From: Clostridium sp. LS
GTDB lineage: Bacteria > Bacillota > Clostridia > Clostridiales > Clostridiaceae
NCBI RefSeq assembly: GCF_002760435.1
Contig: NZ_AUUU01000067.1
Coordinates: forward strand, 40,510-104,509
DNA length: 64,000 bases
Reading direction: 5' to 3'
Part shown: in pieces, positions 7,239 to 15,031 of the stretch
Layout of the letters: each line of letters opens with the position of its first letter
How positions within the stretch are numbered: the first letter of the stretch is position 1
Translations under genes and position numbers: made by a program
The notes under the pieces: model-generated
What the model was told of the DNA's origin: nothing
The model's database searches: none
Seen by the model: only the letters and a program-made list of their open reading frames with translations

Positions 7239-10079
7239 ATGAAAAATATTACAATCGCAGCTGATGGAAAAGCAGCTGTCATATATATAGATTCAAAAGG
7301 AAAAGATTACAATGGTTTAAAGCTTGTAGCAAGCTCTTTCGCTGAAGATATTAATTTGGTTACTGGAGCAACTCCAGAAGTGGTAAGTGCTGCAGAAGAA
7401 TTAAAAGAAACAGTAGTCATTGCAGGCTCGATAGGAAATAATGACGTAATAGATTCATTAATCAAGAAAGGAATAATTGATGTATCTGAAATAAAGGATA
7501 AGCGTGAATGCTATAAGACACAGGTTGTTGAAAGGCCAATTGAAGGCGTAGATGTAGCTGTTGTTATTGTAGGAAGTGATAAGAGAGGAACAATTTACGG
7601 CATTTATCGAATTTCAGAATTAATTGGAGTAAGTCCATGGGTTTATTTTGCAGATGTTATGCCAGCAAAAAAATCTGAATTGATTTTTTCAGAAAAGGAG
7701 TTAAATATCACTTCTAAAGAACCATCTGTAAAATATAGAGGTTTCTTCTTAAATGACGAATGGCCATCATTAGGGTCGTGGGTAACTGGTGCCTTTGGAG
7801 ACTTTAATGAAGAATTCTACGACAAGGTATTCCAATTGATTCTTAGATTAAAAGGAAACTTTATGTGGCCTGCTATGTGGAGTGCTGTATTTAGTGAAAA
7901 TGGGAAAAGCTATCCTTTAGCTAATGCGGAACTTGCTGATGCATATGGTATTGTAATGGGTACTTCTCATCATGAGCCAATGTTTCGAGCGGGTGAAGAA
8001 TGGAAGAATATTAACAGTCAGTATGGTACAAACCCAGTATGGGATTTTTCTAGCAATGCAGAGGCGATAACAAAGTTTTGGGAAGATGGATTAAAACGTA
8101 ATAAGCACCTTGAAAGCATCATTACTTTAGGAATGAGAGGAGAACAAGATTCAGCATTAAAAGGTTCTGAAGAAGAAAACATTGAACTTTTAAAGGATAT
8201 TATCAGAACACAAAAGCGTTTATTAAAGGAACAAGGTCTTGAGGATGCACCTCAGGTTCTAACTATATATAAGGAAGTAGAAAAATATTGGTATGGTACA
8301 GATAAGGCAGAGGGGCTAAGAACTTGGGAGGTGCTGGATGATGTAACAATTATGCTGGCAGATGATAACTTTGCTAATGTCCGCACGCTTCCAACAGAAG
8401 CAGAACGAAATCGTAATGCTGGCTGGGGAATGTATTACCATTTCGATTATCATGGAGGCCCACGTTCTTATGAATGGGTGAATACAACTCCTCTTGAAAA
8501 AGTCTGGGAACAGATGACTATGGCTTATGATTATGGTGTACGTGATATATGGATTGTTAACACTGGAGATTTAAAGCCTAATGAATTTCCGGTTTCCTAC
8601 TTCTTGGATTTAGCCTATGACTTTGAAACTTGGGGTGTTAATGGAAGGAATAAAACCAAGGAATATACAAAGAAGTGGACTGAACAGCAATTTGGAAATG
8701 CTGGTAACGCAGATATATTAGATGGAATTGAAAATATATTAACAAGCTATACTAAGATGAGTGGATGTAGAAAACCTGAGGTTACTTTTGCTGATACATA
8801 TAGCTATATGAATTATAATGAAGCACAAAGAGTGCTGGAAAAAGCAATTGATTTAGAGAACAAAGCTAAGAGATATTACGATCAGATGCCAGAAGCTTAC
8901 AAGGATGTATACTATCAATTAGTATATTATCCAGCAGCATTTGCAAATGTTGTTAAAATGCAGATATATGCAGGATTAAATAATCTATATTATAAACGAA
9001 AAAGTGCTCTTGCAAATTCCTATGCCGCATTGGTAGAAGAATGCAAAGTAAAAGATATTGATATGCAGGCTTATTACAATCATAATATGTCTAATGGTAA
9101 GTGGAAGGGAATGATGAGTTCTCCTCACATAGGATATATGGAATGGAGCCCTGATAGCTGGACTTATCCCGAAATTTACAATATTCCTTTAAAAAATGGA
9201 AGTGTAATGATTGTAGATGTACAAGGCACCGAAGAAGCATACTGTTCTGGTAAAGCAGTTCTACCAGCCTTTACGAACTTGGTTAAAGAAAGCTATTACA
9301 TTGTTATTAGCAATGGCGGAAGTACAGAATTTGATTATAAAGTGGAAACTTGTGCAGATTGGATAAACGTAGATAATGTGCAGGGAACTATCTCTGATGG
9401 AATAAAAATTAAAGTTTCAATAGATTGGAACAAAATATTCAAGACATTAAGTGGTTTCATAGATATTTCGGGCGCAGGAGAAACAGTAAAGGTGAATGTT
9501 ATTGCCGAAGTCATAGATACTACAGATCTGCCAAATATGTGCTTCGTTGAGACCCATGATGTGATTTCTATTGAAGCAGAACATGTAGTAAATAACGTTG
9601 CAAAATATAATGTGGAATGGAAGGCACTTGAAAACTATGGACGTACTTTCTCCTCAATGAAGATGTTCCCTACAACTGTGTCTTTTGAAAAAGCAGAAGA
9701 TGCACCATATTTGGAATATGTATTAAGGGTAAATGAGGATGCAGAGTATACTCTAACAACCTACGTTGCACCAACAAATAATCTATCTAAAAACAGCAGA
9801 TTAAAATATGCTGTAGCTTTTGATGATGAAACACCAGTTATAGCTGATGCTCTTCCAAAGGATTTCATTGCTGGCGATTATGATAACTATGTTTGGTGTA
9901 ATGCAGTATTGGATAACATTCATATAACCACTACTACTCATAAATTAACTAAGGGAATACACACACTCCGCTTCTATGGATTAGATGCGGGATTAGTATT
10001 GCAAAAGCTGGTTTTATCAAAAGGAAAACTTCCAAATTCGTATTTTGGACCAGAAGAGAGTTTTTATATAGTCAAATAA
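7239..10079 (+). CDS. Glycoside hydrolase family 115 xylan alpha-1,2-glucuronidase
   Basis: 946 residues. An N-terminal alpha/beta domain (about 1-140) resembles those of alpha-glucuronidases. The catalytic domain starts with VKYRGFFLNDEW near residue 165 and contains the family blocks LKGNFMWPAMWSAVF, MGTSHHEPM, WGMYYHFDYHGGPRSYEW and DIWIVNTGDLKP. A C-terminal region from about 767 (ETHDVISIEAEHV) matches the GH115 C domain. GH115 enzymes remove 4-O-methylglucuronic acid from xylan and its oligomers. No signal peptide is visible, so the enzyme should be cytoplasmic and act on imported aldouronic oligosaccharides. No importer or xylanase is adjacent; the only obvious partner is the creatininase-family gene upstream. 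The ribosome binding site is GGAAGGAG, about 16 bases before the ATG. Confidence 0.9.
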   Translation: MKNITIAADGKAAVIYIDSKGKDYNGLKLVASSFAEDINLVTGATPEVVSAAEELKETVVIAGSIGNNDVIDSLIKKGIIDVSEIKDKRECYKTQVVERPIEGVDVAVVIVGSDKRGTIYGIYRISELIGVSPWVYFADVMPAKKSELIFSEKELNITSKEPSVKYRGFFLNDEWPSLGSWVTGAFGDFNEEFYDKVFQLILRLKGNFMWPAMWSAVFSENGKSYPLANAELADAYGIVMGTSHHEPMFRAGEEWKNINSQYGTNPVWDFSSNAEAITKFWEDGLKRNKHLESIITLGMRGEQDSALKGSEEENIELLKDIIRTQKRLLKEQGLEDAPQVLTIYKEVEKYWYGTDKAEGLRTWEVLDDVTIMLADDNFANVRTLPTEAERNRNAGWGMYYHFDYHGGPRSYEWVNTTPLEKVWEQMTMAYDYGVRDIWIVNTGDLKPNEFPVSYFLDLAYDFETWGVNGRNKTKEYTKKWTEQQFGNAGNADILDGIENILTSYTKMSGCRKPEVTFADTYSYMNYNEAQRVLEKAIDLENKAKRYYDQMPEAYKDVYYQLVYYPAAFANVVKMQIYAGLNNLYYKRKSALANSYAALVEECKVKDIDMQAYYNHNMSNGKWKGMMSSPHIGYMEWSPDSWTYPEIYNIPLKNGSVMIVDVQGTEEAYCSGKAVLPAFTNLVKESYYIVISNGGSTEFDYKVETCADWINVDNVQGTISDGIKIKVSIDWNKIFKTLSGFIDISGAGETVKVNVIAEVIDTTDLPNMCFVETHDVISIEAEHVVNNVAKYNVEWKALENYGRTFSSMKMFPTTVSFEKAEDAPYLEYVLRVNEDAEYTLTTYVAPTNNLSKNSRLKYAVAFDDETPVIADALPKDFIAGDYDNYVWCNAVLDNIHITTTTHKLTKGIHTLRFYGLDAGLVLQKLVLSKGKLPNSYFGPEESFYIVK

Positions 10080-10430
10080 TAAACCAAAAGTTTTTCTATA
10101 AATAAATAACAAGTTCAAAGCCGCCATGGAAGATGGTCTGACAAGTGGATTTGTTATTTTTTTGAATGTGCTTTAGACAATTCCAATGGAACAGAGCACG
10201 GAAAGTTTCATATATGTGTAACACAATAAATCATATAGATTAAATTATGAAAAATGCTGATTTAATATAAAAAATTTTGTAATAATTATAATTTATATGT
10301 TTCTTTATTAAATAGCATTTGGTAAGATGTACTAAATTGATATATGTATTCGTAGAGCTTTGGTGTGATTTAAGTTTGTAGCTACTGCACCAATGTTAGA
10401 TATTATGTATCGGTTTATAGAAAGGAAATA
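10080..10430. other. Intergenic region with a short hairpin repeat
   Basis: About 350 AT-rich bases. The left part holds the repeat described at 10104-10174. Further right, TTTGGTG near 10360 and CACCAA near 10388 could form a weak stem before the next gene. I see no other gene, and no promoter with both boxes. Confidence 0.35.
10104..10174. repeat. Short copy of a hairpin element (relative of 48363-48521)
   Basis: AAATAACAAGTTCA (10104-10117) and TGGATTTGTTATTT (10146-10159) are inverted repeats matching at 12 of 14 positions. The right flank reads ATGTGCTTTA, as in the larger copy at 48363-48521 (ATGTGCCTTA). The interior is only 28 bases long against about 105 in the other copy, so this looks like an internally deleted member of the same family. 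It sits just after the GH115 gene and may end its transcript. Confidence 0.55.
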
Positions 10431-10979
10431 ATGCAAATGCGAAGGAAAAAAATTATTTTTACTGCTGTTACTTTAATAATTTTAATTATATTATCTATAT
10501 TTTTTACAGAAAGAAGCAATAAAGATGTAAAAGTAGAAAGTACAGATTTAAGTTTAGAAAGTATTAGTGGCATATCCCTATTAGAAAAATATGATTCAGG
10601 TAAAGTTGCTCAAATATTAGGTAATAATGTAAGGAAATCAATTATAAATAATGATAGTAATTATGAATATGTTTCAAATGATTTTATCGTAGATTTAGAA
10701 GTAGATAAGAATAAAAACATAGTTGCAATTTCAATGGTTACTTCACAGAAAAACAACATTAAAACAATAAGAGGAGTAACAAATAGTTTTTCTTTTAATG
10801 ATGTAACAAAATTATATGGGCAAAATTATGTCAAAAAGCAATGGAAAGATGATATGGGTAGCGGAGATGGTACTTCTATCACATATTTTGATAAAATCAA
10901 TAGATACAAAATTGAATTTGGATTTTCTAAAATTCAAGATAATGAAACTATGAGTAATATAAGTTTTTCGGTATATTAA
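10431..10979 (+). CDS. Hypothetical membrane-anchored or secreted protein
   Basis: 182 residues, no family recognised. The N-terminus is basic (MQMRRKK) followed by a hydrophobic stretch to about residue 27: an uncleaved anchor or signal peptide. No lipobox cysteine is present. The rest is polar, rich in Asn, Asp, Ser and Lys, with alternating hydrophobic residues suggesting beta strands (FIVDLEVDKNKNIVAISMV). The overall look is that of small extracytoplasmic proteins of clostridia. The ribosome binding site is GAAAGGA just before the ATG. It stands alone between the GH115 gene and a DJ-1/PfpI gene. Confidence 0.6.
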   Translation: MQMRRKKIIFTAVTLIILIILSIFFTERSNKDVKVESTDLSLESISGISLLEKYDSGKVAQILGNNVRKSIINNDSNYEYVSNDFIVDLEVDKNKNIVAISMVTSQKNNIKTIRGVTNSFSFNDVTKLYGQNYVKKQWKDDMGSGDGTSITYFDKINRYKIEFGFSKIQDNETMSNISFSVY

Positions 10980-11093
10980 CTGATAATATTCAAAAAGGGG
11001 ACATTAGAATAAATACATCACAATAAAGTAATATATAAGCGATTAAGTAGGTTCAGAATAATAAATTATTGTAAATAGAAAGGTGAGGATATT

Positions 11094-11699
11094 ATGATTT
11101 ATAGAGTAGATATACTTTTATTCGATAAGTTTGAAACATTAGATGTATTTGGGCCAGTAGAAGTATTTGGAAGATTGCCTGATATTTTTAAATTAAATTT
11201 CATATCCTTCAATGGAGGAATAGTTAAAAGTTCACAAAATGTAAGGGTAGATACAAATTTATATACAAATGAAAATAATATAGAGAAAATTTTATTTGTG
11301 CCAGGTGGAAGCGGAACCAGGGAAAAAGTTAATGAAGTTATTTTTACTGAATTTATTAGAAATATGGCAAGTGAGTCAAAATATATACTTAGTGTATGTA
11401 CTGGCTCTGCTTTGCTCGCTAAGGCTGGAATATTAAATGGGAAAAGAGCAACAAGCAATAAAAAAGCATTTAAGTGGGTTGTAGAACAAGGTGAAAATGT
11501 GAATTGGATAAAAGAAGCGAGATGGATAAATGATGATAAAATATATACATCATCAGGAGTATCAGCGGGGATAGATATGGCACTCGGTTTCATTGGAGAT
11601 CTTTTTGGAAAAGAAAAAGCAATGGAAATTAGCAAAAGTATTGAATATATATGGAATGAAAATAGTGAATATGACCCATTTGCTAAAATGTATGAATAA
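11094..11699 (+). CDS. DJ-1/PfpI (class I glutamine amidotransferase-like) family protein
   Basis: 201 residues, full length for the family. It opens with the beta strand and loop [23 protein letters not shown], typical of the DJ-1/PfpI branch that includes isonitrile hydratase-like proteins. [10 protein letters not shown] is at about 67-76. The nucleophile elbow is [10 protein letters not shown] with Cys102, followed by [12 protein letters not shown]. Members include isonitrile hydratases, glyoxalases and chaperone-like proteins, so the reaction is uncertain. The ribosome binding site is AAAGGTGAGG. The next open frame, a HAD fragment, begins 7 bases after the stop. Confidence 0.85.
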   Translation: MIYRVDILLFDKFETLDVFGPVEVFGRLPDIFKLNFISFNGGIVKSSQNVRVDTNLYTNENNIEKILFVPGGSGTREKVNEVIFTEFIRNMASESKYILSVCTGSALLAKAGILNGKRATSNKKAFKWVVEQGENVNWIKEARWINDDKIYTSSGVSAGIDMALGFIGDLFGKEKAMEISKSIEYIWNENSEYDPFAKMYE

Positions 11700-11706
11700 G
11701 TAATAT

Positions 11707-11991
11707 ATGATTAAACAGTATTTTACTGACATTATTACTGCTGGAGAAGTTGGTGTTTCAAAACCAAATAAAAAATTATTTAATAGAGCTTGCGACAGGG
11801 TTAATAAAGAGCCACGGGAATGTTATTATATCGGTGATGACTTACACCCTTGTAAAGATGCAGGTATGAATGGTATTTGGCTAAATCGAAAGTTTGAAAC
11901 ATTGATAATTTATAGCATAGATATAATTTATAATATGATTGATTTAAAAAACATATTGCAATTAAAATACTTGTGCTTATATTGTAAGTAA
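11707..11991 (+). pseudogene. HAD-superfamily hydrolase remnant, C-terminal part only
   Basis: 94 codons. Residues 10-60 match the C-terminal half of a HAD phosphatase: motif III KPNKKLFNRA and motif IV YYIGDDLHPCKDAGMNGIWLNR. The N-terminal nucleophile motif DxDxT and the cap domain are missing, so it cannot be a working HAD enzyme. The fragment begins 7 bases after the DJ-1/PfpI gene and has no clear ribosome binding site. It therefore looks like the product of a deletion that removed the 5' half. Its tail (IYSIDIIYNMIDLKNIL) resembles a normal family C-terminus. Confidence 0.75.
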
Positions 11992-12046
11992 ATACGTATT
12001 ATAAGTTCATGTGTTTAGTATAAAAATTTAAAATAGGAGATAAAAA

Positions 12047-12472
12047 ATGGAACAAGATATATGGCAAGTATTATATGAAAAAGCAAGAGAAGTGCAAAAG
12101 TCGAGAGTAATTTCACCATTTATTGAAGCAGGTGGTGTAGCAAGTGCAATTCTAACGAGAAGTGGAAATATATATGTTGGGGTTTGTATTGATACAGCAT
12201 CAACTCTTGGAATGTGTGCAGAGCGTAACGCGATTGCCAACATGATAACTCATGGAGAAAGTAAAATTGATAAAGTGGTTGCTATTGTAGAAGATGGTAG
12301 CGTAGGTTCACCGTGTGGAGCGTGCAGAGAATATATGATGCAGTTAGATAAAGATAGTTCTGAAATAGAAATATTAATAGATTATGAGACCAGAAAAACT
12401 GTTAGATTAAAAGATTTAATTCCAGATTGGTGGGGTACTTATCGCTTTAATAATTCAGATATGAGAGTATAA
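12047..12472 (+). CDS. Cytidine deaminase-family protein
   Basis: 141 residues. The zinc and catalytic motifs are complete: CAERNA (Cys57, Glu59) and PCGACRE (Cys90, Cys93). These belong to the cytidine deaminase fold of small nucleoside deaminases, which hydrolyse cytidine or deoxycytidine to uridine. The N-terminus lacks the usual AYAPYS stretch and instead reads VISPFIEAGGVASAI, so a related substrate such as a blasticidin-type nucleoside is possible. The ribosome binding site is AGGAGAT. It lies in an accessory stretch among broken genes; the housekeeping cdd is probably elsewhere. Confidence 0.8.
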   Translation: MEQDIWQVLYEKAREVQKSRVISPFIEAGGVASAILTRSGNIYVGVCIDTASTLGMCAERNAIANMITHGESKIDKVVAIVEDGSVGSPCGACREYMMQLDKDSSEIEILIDYETRKTVRLKDLIPDWWGTYRFNNSDMRV

Positions 12473-12579
12473 TTTAGAGCTGGATTAGTTATTAATATTA
12501 TTAAAAAATGTATGAATAAAACCTGATAGTTATTGCGCCGTAATTAATTTTAATAAATTAAAGGGATGAGATAAAAAAG

Positions 12580-12960
12580 ATGGAATCAATTGAAATGCTT
12601 ATAGTACAGAATGAAAATGAGTTATTGAAGTCAGAAATAAGAAAATCACCACAAAAAATAAAAGAAATATTAGCGGATGATTTTATTGAGTATACAAGTT
12701 CAGGAAGTGAGTATCATTATAAAAGTGGGGATGTTTTTCAAGAACAAAATGATAGTAACGAGTTATTTGGGCAAATTATAGATTTTAAAATAAAACAGTT
12801 ATCAGATAATTGTATATTGGCAACATATAAGTTAGTAAAACATAATGAGTTAAATGAAAATAAGAAATATTCACTTCGTAGCTCTATATGGAAGTGTTTT
12901 GATGGAAGATGGAAAATGATTTTTCATCAAGGCACATTAACTGCTGGAGTCAATTTGTAG
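12580..12960 (+). CDS. DUF4440/SnoaL-like (NTF2-fold) small protein
   Basis: 126 residues. The pattern fits the DUF4440 branch of the NTF2-like fold: LIVQNENELLKSEIRKSPQKIKEILADDFIEYTSSG at the start, a middle beta section with ATYKLVKH, and the closing strand SIWKCFDGRWKMIFHQGT. These proteins form small cone-shaped domains that bind or convert small molecules; the exact role is unknown. The ribosome binding site is GGGATGAG. It is followed 14 bases later by a carbamoyltransferase remnant. It may belong to the same mobile accessory stretch as the cytidine deaminase-like gene. Confidence 0.7.
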   Translation: MESIEMLIVQNENELLKSEIRKSPQKIKEILADDFIEYTSSGSEYHYKSGDVFQEQNDSNELFGQIIDFKIKQLSDNCILATYKLVKHNELNENKKYSLRSSIWKCFDGRWKMIFHQGTLTAGVNL

Positions 12961-12974
12961 AGGAGCACAAAAAA

Positions 12975-13354
12975 ATGAAGAATTTAATTAGATTAAGTGA
13001 ATATAGTAGAAGTGATGTCGAAAATATTTTTCACATTGCGGATGAATTGCAAAGAGGGAAATATAAGGAGTTAACCACATAAAAAATTTAAAAGAAGCTA
13101 TTAAAGAAAAAGACATAATTTGCACAGATTCGTTAAGTGGTGATAAATTAGAGGTCTTTGGAGAATATCAAGTTACATTAGAATTGATGAAGAGTGCTAA
13201 CGAAAATGCAATATTAAATCCTTGTCCGCCATTTTATCGTGGTGAGGAAGTGTCAGCAGAGGCTATAAATAGTGATTATTTTATAGGTTATTCTTTTAAA
13301 AAATATTTATTAGAAATACAACAAGCAATAATAATTTATAGTATTTTAAATTAA
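12975..13354 (+). pseudogene. Ornithine/aspartate carbamoyltransferase-family remnant
   Basis: Two pieces in different frames. The first (12975-13082) encodes 35 residues starting MKNLIRLSEYSRSDVENIF, a typical carbamoyltransferase N-terminus, and ends at a TAA. The second, from 13082 in another frame, encodes the C-terminal part: IICTDSLSGD, YQVTLELMKSA, then NPCPPFYRGEEVSAEAI at the position of the family HCLP motif, and QQAIIIYSIL. The central roughly 200 residues, with the carbamoyl-phosphate STRT motif, are gone. An internal deletion plus frameshift explains this. The pieces align to one gene in order, so it is a decayed copy, not two small genes. Confidence 0.75.
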
Positions 13355-13398
13355 GAAACTTATGCTTGTCAAAAAGATTATGAACATAGTACCATGAA

Positions 13399-13440
13399 CC
13401 CCGGGAAAATCGAAAATGATTTTCGTGGGGCATTTTAAAT
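13399..13440. terminator. Hairpin terminator between accessory genes and lacI-family gene
   Basis: CCCCGGGAAAATC (13399-13411) pairs with GATTTTCGTGGGG (13418-13430), and CATTTT follows. The stem is strong for this AT-rich DNA. It lies between a rightward remnant and the leftward LacI-family gene, so it could stop transcription from either side. Confidence 0.6.
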
Positions 13441-13546
13441 TTTAACTTAAGTATAGAAATAAATATGTTTTATCAGCATATGGATTTAATCAGATATATG
13501 CTTGATTAACCTCTTTTGGTACTATAAGAGCTTGTTGAATATGTAA

Positions 13547-14581
13547 CTATTTATTATTAGACAGTTGACTTACAGATTGACGTTCAACAATTTCTACATC
13601 TAAAGTTATTCTATTATTTGTTACAGAGCCTTTTTCTATATATTCTACAAGAAGATTAACAGCAGCTGTTGCTTTTGCTTCTATGTCTTGAGAAATTGTA
13701 GTTAGTTTAGGCGTGACATAAATAGATGGTAATTGATTATCAAAACCAATAATTGATAAATCATTAGGGACAATCATACCATTTAATTTTGCGCCTTCTA
13801 TAATACCAATTGCCATAATGTCGGCTGTAGTAAATACAGCTGTAACGTCAAACTCTTTATTGCATATAGCTCTTCCTAAATCAATTCCTCTTTCATAATT
13901 AGGCTCTACATCTACTACAAGGTTTTCGTCAAATGGAATATTAAATTCTGATAGCGCTTTTTTATAACCTTCTAGTCTTTGAAGAATTTGATGAATTGGG
14001 GCATTGTTTTTATGGCATGGGCCGGCAAATAGTATTTTTCTATGACCGTTATTTAGAAGATGACGAGTAGCTATATAGCCGCCTTTAAAGTCATTTATAC
14101 CAACACTTATTATATTATCCATTTCTGAATAACTATCTAAGAATACCATTGGAAGTTTATTTTCTTTTAGTATGGAATAAATAAGATTATCGTAATCTGG
14201 CATTAAAAATATAGCACCATCCATATTCCAATTTTTAATTAACGCAGATATATCTGACACATCTTTAACGGAACGTATCATCAAATAGTATCCGTTTTCA
14301 CGAACTACATTTTGTATAATTCCAAATAATTCACTAATGTAAGGATCATTGAATAAATTTTTAAATGAACCTTTAATAGGAACTATTGCACCTATTATTT
14401 TTGAAGATTTAGCTGTTAAGCTTCTTGCGGTAAGATTAGGAACATAATTATATTTTTCTATAATTTTTTGTATTCTTTCTATATTTTTTTGAGATACTTT
14501 TGAGTGATTTCCATTTATTACATTTGAAACTGTCATAATACTAACACCAGCTTCGGCAGCGATATCTTTTAGTGTAATCAT
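13547..14581 (-). CDS. LacI/GalR-family transcriptional regulator of the alpha-glucoside locus
   Basis: 344 residues, normal family length. The N-terminal helix-turn-helix reads ITLKDIAAEAGVSIMTVSNVING with the hinge helix region NYVPNLTARSL near 50. Residues 62-340 form the periplasmic-binding-like effector domain, including FTTADIMAIGIIEGAKLNG and LSIIGFDNQ near 275. It is divergent from the sugar ABC and glucosidase operon, whose promoter carries a 14-base palindrome of LacI type. A related site sits immediately upstream of this gene's ribosome binding site (AGGAGGTAATT), suggesting autoregulation. The inducer is probably the imported alpha-glucoside or a product of it. Confidence 0.9.
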   Translation of the reverse strand: MITLKDIAAEAGVSIMTVSNVINGNHSKVSQKNIERIQKIIEKYNYVPNLTARSLTAKSSKIIGAIVPIKGSFKNLFNDPYISELFGIIQNVVRENGYYLMIRSVKDVSDISALIKNWNMDGAIFLMPDYDNLIYSILKENKLPMVFLDSYSEMDNIISVGINDFKGGYIATRHLLNNGHRKILFAGPCHKNNAPIHQILQRLEGYKKALSEFNIPFDENLVVDVEPNYERGIDLGRAICNKEFDVTAVFTTADIMAIGIIEGAKLNGMIVPNDLSIIGFDNQLPSIYVTPKLTTISQDIEAKATAAVNLLVEYIEKGSVTNNRITLDVEIVERQSVSQLSNNK

Positions 14582-14592
14582 AATTACCTCCT

Positions 14593-14608
14593 AGTTTAGC
14601 GATATACT
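14593..14608. promoter_or_regulatory. Putative LacI-type operator in the regulator's own leader
   Basis: AGTTTAGCGATATACT has the central CG and left half (GTTTAG) of the perfect palindrome at 14935-14948; the right half is degenerate. It lies directly upstream of the AGGAGG of the LacI-family gene and downstream of its predicted promoter, a good position for weak autorepression. Inferred from similarity of the two sites. Confidence 0.5.
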
Positions 14609-14625
14609 AATTATTATATATACCT

Positions 14626-14654
14626 ATAATAATATATATCATATGTTATTGCAA
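14626..14654 (-). promoter_or_regulatory. Predicted promoter of the LacI-family gene
   Basis: On the minus strand, TTGCAA (14649-14654) and TATTAT (14626-14631) are separated by 17 bases. Transcription would start near 14619, so the leader contains the operator-like site and a strong ribosome binding site. A second -10 candidate, TATAAT, lies slightly downstream at 14612-14617. Confidence 0.5.
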
Positions 14655-14896
14655 TGATTGTAAATTTATTATGTTTATAAAGTAATACATAATAAAATCT
14701 TTTTTATATTATTAATATTTTAAAAACGTGAATTTAACTAATGATAACGGCTTACAAGATAATTAAAGGATATATAGTATTGCGTATAAATAGGTAAATC
14801 CCATTGTTTAAATATTCCTTTATTAGTTGTAGTAGGCATATGTGCTATGAAATATAAAAATGTAATTATTAAAGATAAAAATATTTATGAAAACGA

Positions 14897-14925
14897 TTGA
14901 CAGGTATCTGAAATAATGTTAATCT
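14897..14925 (+). promoter_or_regulatory. Predicted promoter of the alpha-glucoside uptake operon
   Basis: TTGACA (14897-14902) and TAATCT (14920-14925) are separated by 17 bases, a consensus -35 with a reasonable -10. Transcription would start near 14932, immediately before the 14-base palindrome. A TGAAAACG just upstream resembles half of a catabolite response element, but the other half does not match. Confidence 0.65.
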
Positions 14926-14934
14926 TTTAATAAG

Positions 14935-14948
14935 GTTTAGCGCTAAAC
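14935..14948. promoter_or_regulatory. LacI-type operator palindrome
   Basis: GTTTAGCGCTAAAC is a perfect 14-base palindrome with the central CG typical of LacI/GalR operators. It spans about +4 to +17 relative to the predicted transcription start, where bound repressor blocks initiation. The divergent LacI-family gene is the obvious source of the repressor. Confidence 0.7.
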
Positions 14949-15031
14949 TGAATACCCCTAAATAGGTATAATTAAATATGACTTTTTATTTAAGACTAGA
15001 TTTAAATAAATATGTATATGAGGTGAAAGAT

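Noticed and set aside
11099..11635. Long open frame (178 codons) on the minus strand
   Set aside because: It lies fully antisense to the DJ-1/PfpI gene, has no ribosome binding site and no family-like motif. The plus-strand frame has a clear nucleophile motif.
13440..13546. Possible regulatory RNA between the hairpin terminator and the LacI-family gene
   Set aside because: A weak CATATG-type repeat is visible, but there is no consistent fold or similarity to a riboswitch class I know.
14889..14903. Catabolite response element before the alpha-glucoside operon
   Set aside because: TGAAAACG matches the left half of the consensus, but the right half does not match. The same bases form the -35 box.
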